DNA of 38,979 nt from contig NBLJ01000004.1 of NCBI GenBank assembly GCA_002084545.1, forward strand, positions 1-38,979, given 5' to 3'. Made by a program: the position numbers and the translations under genes. This document shows positions 33,737-38,979 of the stretch, piece by piece (position 1 is the first letter of the stretch; every line of letters starts with the position of its first letter). Below the pieces are notes generated by a model that saw only the letters and a program-made list of their open reading frames with translations, did not search any database and was not told where the DNA came from. This stretch comes from Desulfobacteraceae bacterium 4572_123. GTDB taxonomy: Bacteria; Desulfobacterota; Desulfobacteria; Desulfobacterales; 4572-123.

Positions 33737-34654
33737 ATGCCCAATACCGCCAAAATCTACAATCTGACAAAAAATGCGCCCTGTTTTGGCCCGGCCCGTG
33801 TACTGGCGGTCGATGAATCGGCCAATCTGGTTCAAGTGCGGCTTCTGAAAACAACGGACCGGCCCGAGGTGTGGTGCAGGCCTGTTTTATCCCTTGCTCA
33901 ATCCCTGGTTTCAGGGGATGAAGTTCTGGTTATGGGAGAAAGAATCAACGATATCTATATTGTTGATCTGCTGGCTCGCAGCCGGACTACAGACGTGAAA
34001 CAACCGCGGGCCGCCCTTGCAACAGAGACAAAAACCGGTGCTTTTGTAGTGATCGATACTGAAAACAGCAATGCCGACCATGAGGTTATCAAGGTTTTTT
34101 CCAATCAAAAAAAACTTGTTTTTGAATATGATGCCAAATCCGAAAAGGCCCGAATATTTGCCCCATCCGGCGATCTTGATCTTATGACTGAAACGGGAGA
34201 TATTGCTCTTAATGCTGCTGGAAAAATTAGACTCAATGCAGAAAAAATTGATGTCACGGGACGTTCGGCGGTCAGCCTGGGTGTATCCCGGCTTACCGGA
34301 GATTCAGGAGCTTCGCTCGCCCTTGATTCGAGAAAAGTAAAAATTGACAGCCCGGAAATAAAAATCAGCGCCGGCAGAGGATCCCTGTTTTTTACAGAAC
34401 TGCGCTATGCCGGAGAAAAAATATTTGCCACGGCGGGATATATACAGATTATGGCAAGAAGGCTTGAAACCGCGGCTAAAACCATCCTGGAAAAAGCGGA
34501 TAATGTTTACAGAAAGGTCAAACAGCTAAGTCAGTTGCAGGCAGGAAGAAAAAGAGTCCTTGTCGATGAAACCTTTTATGTAAAAAGCAGACGTTCAGTG
34601 ATGAAATCGGATAAAAATTTTAAAGTAAAATCAGATAAAATTCACCTCGGATAA
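33737..34654 (+). CDS. DUF3540 domain protein (spike-like T6SS accessory)
   Basis: A 305-residue protein. The N-terminal OB-like segment (PARVLAVDESANLVQVRLLKT) is followed by SGDEVLVMGE and IYIVDLL. A run of short beta repeats comes next (FAPSGDLDLMTETGDIALNAAGKIRLNAEKID), then RLETAAKTILEKADNVYRKVKQL, ending with KSDKNFKVKSDKIHLG. This matches DUF3540, a family that accompanies DUF2169 and DUF4150 genes in T6SS islands. The OB fold plus beta-helix recalls VgrG or phage gpV spikes, suggesting it is a spike extension or adaptor; this role is inferred. AAAGGAG precedes the ATG. Confidence 0.83.
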   Translation: MPNTAKIYNLTKNAPCFGPARVLAVDESANLVQVRLLKTTDRPEVWCRPVLSLAQSLVSGDEVLVMGERINDIYIVDLLARSRTTDVKQPRAALATETKTGAFVVIDTENSNADHEVIKVFSNQKKLVFEYDAKSEKARIFAPSGDLDLMTETGDIALNAAGKIRLNAEKIDVTGRSAVSLGVSRLTGDSGASLALDSRKVKIDSPEIKISAGRGSLFFTELRYAGEKIFATAGYIQIMARRLETAAKTILEKADNVYRKVKQLSQLQAGRKRVLVDETFYVKSRRSVMKSDKNFKVKSDKIHLG

Positions 34655-34686
34655 CCTGAGAACTAAATAATAAAGGAGAAACCCCC

Positions 34687-35106
34687 ATGGCAGCCACATT
34701 CCCAGCGGCAACCAAAGCCGACGGCCACGCTTTTGCCATGCCTGACCCCTGCTTGACACCGGCTCCTCCATCACCGAGTCCGGTACCCATACCCTACCCC
34801 AACACCGGTATGTTCATTCAGGCCCAAAAGACCGCCACAAAGGTAAAATTTGTCGGCAAGGAGGTTGTTACCAAAAAATCTGAAATCTCAAGGTCAATGG
34901 GCGATGAAGCCGGCGTTAACAAGGGTGTTATGTCGGGCATGAACATGGGCAAGGTTTTGTTTAAAAAAGGAAGTGCAAAGGTAAAAATACAGGGCCAGCC
35001 CTGTGTCCATCTGACCAGCATGAGCGGCCACAACGGTGCCAATGCCAACATGCCCGCCGGTGCCCAGGTGGCTCCCAGTCAAACCAAGGTGATCGTATCA
35101 CCATAA
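34687..35106 (+). CDS. PAAR-like DUF4150 spike-tip protein
   Basis: A 139-residue DUF4150 protein. The start MAATFPAATKADGHAFAMPDPCLTPAP with a Pro-rich run to PIPYPN is typical; later GDEAGVNKGVMSGMNMGK and VHLTSMSGHNG finish the PAAR-like cone. The protein ends straight after this core (QTKVIVSP), so no toxin is fused. DUF4150 proteins cap VgrG at the tube tip. Any effector would have to dock separately or be encoded elsewhere. AAGGAGAAA precedes the ATG. It closes the spike module; 98 bases on, the duplicated tssJ begins. Confidence 0.92.
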   Translation: MAATFPAATKADGHAFAMPDPCLTPAPPSPSPVPIPYPNTGMFIQAQKTATKVKFVGKEVVTKKSEISRSMGDEAGVNKGVMSGMNMGKVLFKKGSAKVKIQGQPCVHLTSMSGHNGANANMPAGAQVAPSQTKVIVSP

Positions 35107-35204
35107 CCATATGGTCAATAGTCTCATTAAATGATGAACATTAAGAGTCTCTGAACAGTTACAAAATATTTTATCATAAATCGTTTCAAAAGAGGAAAAC
35201 TAAA

Positions 35205-35771
35205 ATGAGAAAATATCCGTTACCCATTTGTCTTCTGCTGCTGGGTTTGCTGATTTGTGCATGTTCCTCCAAAACCCTGCCGCTGCTGGGCTTGAAATTT
35301 GAAAAAGCAGCGAGCAATGTTACCGCCACAGACTGGAAATTTGAAAAGGCAGCAATCAATTTTACCATCACAGCCGACGACCTGTTAAACCTGGATGAGG
35401 ATATCCCTCATACGCTGTCGCTGTGCGTCTACCAGCTAAAGGACTGGAATAGATTCAACCGCATCGCCGACAATCATAAAGGCCTGTACAAACTGATGGA
35501 ATGTAACCGTTTCGACAGCAGCGTAACCAGCGTCAGACGCCTTATCGTCAATCCTGGCCAGACTCTTGATTTTTCGCTCGACCGGGCCGAAGGGACCCAA
35601 TACGTGGCCATCGTGGCCGGATATTATCTCCTTGAAAAACAACGGATGATCCGTTTCTACAAAGTTCCGGTAAGGGAGTATAAAAAAGGCCTGATCATGA
35701 AAAAAAAGTTTCAGATTCCAGCCGTGATGAACATCATACTGAACCTGGGACCCAAACAAATAATGAATTAA
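35205..35771 (+). CDS. Second TssJ-type lipoprotein (paralogue)
   Basis: A 188-residue lipoprotein plainly related to TssJ at 4948. Shared blocks include LLICAC, PHTLSLCVYQLKD, FNRIADNH, FDSSVTSVRRLIVNPGQ, YVAIVAGYYLLE and LNLGPKQI. The signal peptide ends at a lipobox with Cys20 as the likely lipidated residue. It is longer because the mature N-terminus carries two copies of a short unit (LKFEKAASNVTATD, then WKFEKAAINFTITAD) where the first TssJ has one (WNFEKAAITINLKAD). Conservation suggests it is still functional, though its tssK neighbour is dead. AGAGGAAAA precedes the ATG. It could be a spare TssJ or a variant adapted to other partners. Confidence 0.87.
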   Translation: MRKYPLPICLLLLGLLICACSSKTLPLLGLKFEKAASNVTATDWKFEKAAINFTITADDLLNLDEDIPHTLSLCVYQLKDWNRFNRIADNHKGLYKLMECNRFDSSVTSVRRLIVNPGQTLDFSLDRAEGTQYVAIVAGYYLLEKQRMIRFYKVPVREYKKGLIMKKKFQIPAVMNIILNLGPKQIMN

Positions 35772-35830
35772 CCCTCATCGAAAAGTAAACGCTTTGCACA
35801 AAGCATGCGCAGATGGGAAGGCGTATGGAT

Positions 35831-35930
35831 ATGGAATGACCGCTTTTCCGGCATTAGGGCATGCTCTTATGCAGTCCGGTATTTTCAATTGGAAGATCGT
35901 TATCTGCCGCATCTTATCAAGCCTATTTAG
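35831..35930 (+). pseudogene. Decayed 5' stub of a second tssK
   Basis: About 100 bases align to the first 99 bases of tssK, sharing GACCGCTTTTC, GGCAT, AGGG, TATTTTCA and ATCTG-like blocks. The third codon has become TGA (ATG GAA TGA against ATG GAA AGA). One extra base later shifts the frame, and the copy ends in TAG where tssK has TATAAA. Faint similarity may run on to about 35970. From there to 36092 I see no gene, only AT-rich sequence. Confidence 0.72.
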
Positions 35931-36092
35931 TCTCCATATTTTGATAGCACGAAATTTTTCGGATCTTTTGAATTAAGATTGATTTATCGACCGTTAAAGT
36001 GCTATCTATCCATATTCAATGGGGCGAAAGAAATATTCCCCAGACACCAATAACGCCTATCAATACGATTTGACAGGTTAAATTTCAAAACA

Positions 36093-36272
36093 ATGACGGT
36101 ATATAAACACAAATTCGACTTTGAAATCGGCTACCTTGTAAAAAGCCCCTGCAGGGACTGTAAAAAAAGGGATGAGTTTCCGAAATGCATCTCAAAATGT
36201 ATTATTCTGGACAAAATTCACACCGTTCTTGCCGGAACCATATCATCGGTTAAAAGCCGTCAATCCGCCTGA
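36093..36272 (+). CDS. Small Cys-rich protein (59 residues), probable metal binding
   Basis: The frame runs from ATG 36093 to TGA 36270-36272. Four cysteines sit in a compact pattern: Cys20-x2-Cys23, then FPKC at Cys32 and Cys36 (C-x2-C-x8-C-x3-C), flanked by KSP before and a helix-like ILDKIHTVLAGTISS after. This suits one zinc or another metal. I recall similar small proteins with S-P-C-x-x-C and F-P-x-C in Desulfobacteraceae, but cannot verify this. No clear ribosome site precedes it. It lies alone in the gap before mlaE. Confidence 0.55.
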   Translation: MTVYKHKFDFEIGYLVKSPCRDCKKRDEFPKCISKCIILDKIHTVLAGTISSVKSRQSA

Positions 36273-36374
36273 TCTGCAACACGGATAATTCCGTACGCGG
36301 ATTCATTGGGATTCAAAGATAGTATTCTTGTCGGCAATCGTCATTTTATAAGCGTTTTACATTCAGGGTAAGAG

Positions 36375-37520
36375 ATGCCACAGACCGGAAAATTTGATTC
36401 CGAATTCTTCAGTATTTCCAGCAGGAATCCAAATAACACCGTGATATATCTGCATAAAAGTCTGAATATTGACAATGCTGCCCAGATTTTAAAACAATTG
36501 TCGCGTTTTGTTTATGCATCTTCCCTGGTTTCCCTGACACTGGATCTTGCCGATGTATCGCAACTGGATGAATACGGGGCCCTGGTTCTATTTGAAATTA
36601 AACACAAAATTAAAAACAGGGGCCTGCCCTTCAATATAACCAATATCAGTGAAAAGCCGGGACGGATCCTGGCGCTGGTTAATTTTGATACGCATGTAAA
36701 ATCCTCTCAAACCCCCCAAAAAAAATCCTACGGCCCCCTGGTAAGACTTGGAGAAGGCTCCATAGCGCAGGCATACAATCTAAAAATCATGATCTCTTTT
36801 ATCGGATCCATGGTTCTTTCCCTGGGGCATATTCTGGTTCACCCCCGGGCACTGCGAATAAATGATACCATCGTCCATATGGCCAGAACCGGTGTGGACG
36901 CTCTACCCATAGTGGCCCTGATCAGTTTTCTACTGGGATTGATCATGGCGTTCATGTCTTCTCTGCAATTATCTCAGTTCGGAGCAAATGTTTATGTAGC
37001 CTCACTGGTAGCCATGGCCATGGTATCTGAACTGGGGCCGATCATGACGGCTATTATTGTCGCCGGCCGGTCCGGTTCCGCCTTTGCAGCCGAAATCGGC
37101 ACCATGCGAATTTCCGAAGAGATCGATGCCCTGTTTACCATGGGATTCAACCCGACGGTTTTTCTCGCGGTTCCAAGGATGCTGGCTCTGGCAGTCACGC
37201 TGCCCCTGCTGACTGTTTTTTCCAATCTTTTTGCGATTGCAGGGGGCCTTACCATCGCCATATTGATGCTGGATCTGACCCCGGGATCATATATGGCCAT
37301 GACCATTGATACACTGACGGTGTTTGAAGTGATATGGGGGATGGCAAAAAGTCTGGTCTTTGCCGTTCTGATTGCATGGGTAGGATGTCTGCGTGGATTT
37401 CAGGCCCGCGGCGGTGCTGCCGCGGTTGGTAATGCAGCCACATCGGCGGTTGTTACCAGTATTTTTTTGATTATTCTGTTCGACTCGATATTCGCTGTTA
37501 TCCGAAGTTACTGGGGGTGA
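36375..37520 (+). CDS. mlaE: MlaE-type ABC transporter permease with N-terminal STAS domain
   Basis: A 381-residue protein. Residues about 20-110 form a STAS-like domain (VIYLHKSLNIDNAAQILKQ, LTLDLADVSQLDEYGALVLFE). From about 130 on is the MlaE/YrbE permease: LPIVALISFLLGLIMAFM, then ELGPIMTAIIVAGRSGSAFAAEIGTMRISEEIDAL, PRMLALAVTLPLLTVF, and a final hydrophobic segment near the C-terminus. MlaE with MlaF moves phospholipids between the envelope membranes, with MlaD as the MCE partner. The fused STAS domain stands in for the separate MlaB of enterobacteria. AGGGTAAGAG precedes the ATG. It is followed 10 bases later by the mlaF fragment. Confidence 0.93.
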   Translation: MPQTGKFDSEFFSISSRNPNNTVIYLHKSLNIDNAAQILKQLSRFVYASSLVSLTLDLADVSQLDEYGALVLFEIKHKIKNRGLPFNITNISEKPGRILALVNFDTHVKSSQTPQKKSYGPLVRLGEGSIAQAYNLKIMISFIGSMVLSLGHILVHPRALRINDTIVHMARTGVDALPIVALISFLLGLIMAFMSSLQLSQFGANVYVASLVAMAMVSELGPIMTAIIVAGRSGSAFAAEIGTMRISEEIDALFTMGFNPTVFLAVPRMLALAVTLPLLTVFSNLFAIAGGLTIAILMLDLTPGSYMAMTIDTLTVFEVIWGMAKSLVFAVLIAWVGCLRGFQARGGAAAVGNAATSAVVTSIFLIILFDSIFAVIRSYWG

Positions 37521-37530
37521 TCCGCCGATC

Positions 37531-37752
37531 ATGAAAAAAACGGCCCTGATTCAAATAAAAAACCTTTGTGCTGGATACAAGGATGATATTATACTCGACA
37601 ATGTAAGCTTTGATATATTCAAAGGTGAAATTCTTGGTATCCTGGGCGGCAGTGGATGCGGCAAAAGCACCCTGCTCAGGCATATGATCGGTCTTGAAAA
37701 AATCCGATGGTCAGCCGGTTCTTCAACCGCAGGCCCAGGCCCGGCCAGCTAA
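37531..37752 (+). pseudogene. mlaF: Internally deleted mlaF (ABC transporter ATPase), 73-residue remnant
   Basis: The N-terminus is a normal MlaF ATPase: ALIQIKNLCAGYKDDIILDNVSFDI, then Walker A GGSGCGKST (residues 39-47) and LLRHMIGLEKI. After residue ~56 the frame changes to RWSAGSSTAGPGPAS and stops at 37750-37752. Read in another frame, the same bases (from 37701) give NPMVSRFFNRRPRPGQ, which resembles the C-terminal end of MlaF. So most of the protein, including the signature motif and Walker B, is gone by an internal deletion of several hundred bases. The family length is about 250-270. As it stands the product cannot hydrolyse ATP. Confidence 0.82.
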
Positions 37753-37770
37753 TACGGAAGGAAGACATCC

Positions 37771-38784
37771 ATGGCGTCCATTAAAACAAACCTGGCCGTG
37801 GGCATATTTGTCGCTGTCGGGTTCATCTTTGCCATTGTGGGGGTTATATGGCTGGGCATGTCCAGCTATTTTGAAAAAGGACACCTGTACGTCGCTTATT
37901 TCGATGAATCCGTGCAGGGACTGGACAAGGATTCGCCGGTGAAGTACCGCGGTGTCACCATCGGCCGCGTGCAAAAAATACAGGTGGCTCCAAACACGAA
38001 TCTGATCGAAACCCGGCTGAAAATCGAAAATAAACTGGAGCCTGTTGAAAATATCGTTGCCCAGCTCAAATCAGTGGGAATTACCGGCATCATGTTTATC
38101 GAACTGGAGCATAAAAATACTGATACCCCCGATTTGTCTCCGGCCCTGAATTTTACACCGCCATATACTGTTATCAAGACCAGGCCTTCGGAAATCAAAC
38201 AACTGCTCCAGGGCCTTGATTCTGTTTTTTCTCAAATTAAAGCACTGGATGTAAAGGGAATCTCGCACCGGCTCAAAACAACCATCGATATTCTGAACGC
38301 AACAGCCCAAACTGCCCGCATCGACGAGTTGTCGGCCGATATCAGCGAGGCCCTGAATAAAATAGGAAAAACAGCCGAATCGGTGGAAGCATTTGTACTG
38401 GATACAAAAAAAACAGGCGGAGCAATTCATACACTTGTGCTGGACAGCCGGAAAACTGTCAAACGGATCAACGGAACTTTCAGCACTATCGATGATGTGA
38501 TCCAGGACAATAGAAAGGAACTTGCCGACGCCCTTGTAAAGTTCAATCTGTCCATGCAGGGTACGGCCGCTCTTCTGGAAAAGGGTTCAGGCCTGATCGA
38601 CAATACCGACACGACGGTCTCCAGTCTTCATCAGCATCTGCTGGTGACGCTATATAATATCGAAAGCGCCGCGGAAAACTTGAATCATCTGATCGATGTT
38701 CTGGCAAATCAGCCTTCCCAGCTTATTTTCGGACAGCCGCCACTGCCGCGCGCTATTGAATCTGCTGACCGGAAAAAACCATAA
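37771..38784 (+). CDS. mlaD: MlaD-type MCE domain lipid-binding protein
   Basis: A 337-residue MCE protein. An N-terminal transmembrane helix covers about residues 8-30 (NLAVGIFVAVGFIFAIVGVIWLG). One MCE domain follows: VAYFDESVQGLDKDSPVKYRGVTIGRVQKI, then LKSVGITGIMFIELEH. From about residue 145 the chain is helical and coiled-coil-like up to a Pro-rich end (PSQLIFGQPPLP). MlaD proteins form a hexamer in the periplasm, anchored at the inner membrane, that carries lipids for MlaE and MlaF. The gene looks intact, with GGAAGGAAG before the ATG. With mlaF broken it would lack its ATPase unless one exists elsewhere. Confidence 0.93.
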   Translation: MASIKTNLAVGIFVAVGFIFAIVGVIWLGMSSYFEKGHLYVAYFDESVQGLDKDSPVKYRGVTIGRVQKIQVAPNTNLIETRLKIENKLEPVENIVAQLKSVGITGIMFIELEHKNTDTPDLSPALNFTPPYTVIKTRPSEIKQLLQGLDSVFSQIKALDVKGISHRLKTTIDILNATAQTARIDELSADISEALNKIGKTAESVEAFVLDTKKTGGAIHTLVLDSRKTVKRINGTFSTIDDVIQDNRKELADALVKFNLSMQGTAALLEKGSGLIDNTDTTVSSLHQHLLVTLYNIESAAENLNHLIDVLANQPSQLIFGQPPLPRAIESADRKKP

Positions 38785-38891
38785 TCCGACGGTGCTGATG
38801 GTAAAATAAGTTAAGCCCCTAACCTCTGGTATGTAAACATGGAGCAGCCCATGAAGCGCCCTTTTAAATTTATAGATGGAGTGAATTTAGT

Positions 38892-38979
38892 ATGAAAGTA
38901 TTAGTAGCAGAAACAGCAGGCTTCATAGGTCATGCTTTAGTAAAAAAACTACTAGCTCGTGGTGATGAAGTAGTAGTAG
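38892..38979 (+). CDS. NAD-dependent epimerase/dehydratase, N-terminal start (3' end outside window)
   Basis: Only 29 residues are in view: MKVLVAETAGFIGHALVKK followed by LLARGDEVVV. This matches the start of short-chain-dehydrogenase-like sugar epimerases (usually M-x-V-L-V-T-G-x-A-G-F-I-G). The NAD-binding glycine motif G-x-x-G-x-x-G has its first glycine replaced by Glu (A-E-T-A-G-F-I-G), which is unusual. Codons favour A endings strongly (GTA, TTA, CTA, GCA, ACA), unlike the rest of the window. GGAG lies upstream. The 107 bases after mlaD hold no other convincing gene. Enzyme subclass cannot be told from this piece. Confidence 0.7.
   Translation, partial: MKVLVAETAGFIGHALVKKLLARGDEVVV

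Larger units (their letters stand above)
35170..35930 (+). repeat. Diverged second copy of the tssJ-tssK junction region
   Basis: The bases before the second tssJ (ATCGTTTCAAAAGAGGAAAA) line up with those before the first (ATCGATTCAAAGGAGGAAAA, from 4923). Similarity continues through the gene and resumes at the start of tssK (5523-5621 against 35831-35930), with a similar 50-60 base spacer. One segment covering tssJ and at least the start of tssK was therefore duplicated about 30 kb apart, in the same orientation. Confidence 0.78.

Noticed and set aside
35794-35976. 60-residue open frame after the second tssJ
   Set aside because: It reads through the tssK-like remnant in a wrong frame and has no features of its own.
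38839-38895. 18-codon frame ending in an ATGA overlap with the epimerase start
   Set aside because: Could be a leader peptide, but there is no clear ribosome site or attenuator and nothing to support expression.

Overview
The window is dominated by one large type VI secretion system (T6SS) locus. It lies between housekeeping genes (the end of fmt, then rsmB) and an Mla-type lipid-transport cluster (mlaE, a damaged mlaF, mlaD). Gene style suggests an anaerobic deltaproteobacterium (Desulfobacterota, Desulfobacteraceae-like). The clues are the fmt-rsmB neighbourhood, the lysine- and phenylalanine-rich proteins, and a 59-residue Cys-rich protein of a kind I associate with that group. The lineage is inferred, not proven.

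Layout. 1-1788: fmt 3' end and rsmB, closed by a probable terminator near 1851-1883. 1985-4901: two unusual leading T6SS genes. The first is a Zn-ribbon-like protein whose tail carries five Glu-Thr motifs of the kind FHA domains bind when phosphorylated. The second looks like the C-terminal half of TagH/Fha without its FHA domain. 4948-19681: tssJ-K-L-M, tagF, tagJ, tssA-B-C-E-F-G, tightly packed on the + strand. 19736-22948: tssH (ClpV) and hcp, with a hairpin between them and a strong bidirectional terminator after hcp. 23038-23787: a minus-strand orphan gene with one lysine in 249 residues. 23969-26556: a Cys-cluster protein and a hybrid with a TssB-like front fused to a TssC-like body lacking the C-terminal third of TssC. 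26789-35106: spike module, comprising vgrG, a membrane-anchored orphan, a frame-broken DUF2169-pentapeptide gene, an all-pentapeptide protein, a DUF3540 protein and a DUF4150 PAAR-like tip. 35170-35930: a second copy of the tssJ-tssK junction, with tssJ intact and tssK reduced to a dead stub. 36093-38784: the 59-residue Cys-rich protein, mlaE, truncated mlaF and mlaD. 38892-end: the start of an AT-rich NAD-dependent epimerase gene.

How it works together (family knowledge). TssJLM form the envelope complex. TssK, E, F, G and VgrG form the baseplate. TssA primes assembly, TssBC form the contractile sheath, Hcp forms the inner tube and ClpV recycles the sheath. VgrG with the DUF4150 protein would make the spike, and DUF2169, DUF3540 and pentapeptide proteins are probably loading or spike accessories. 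No complete FHA protein, PpkA kinase, PppA phosphatase or recognisable toxin domain is visible here. The most interesting parts are the split FHA-like module with its phospho-Thr-type motif array, the TssB-TssC hybrid, the lysine-starved orphan next to hcp, and the tssJK duplication. Several genes in the 3' third are broken.
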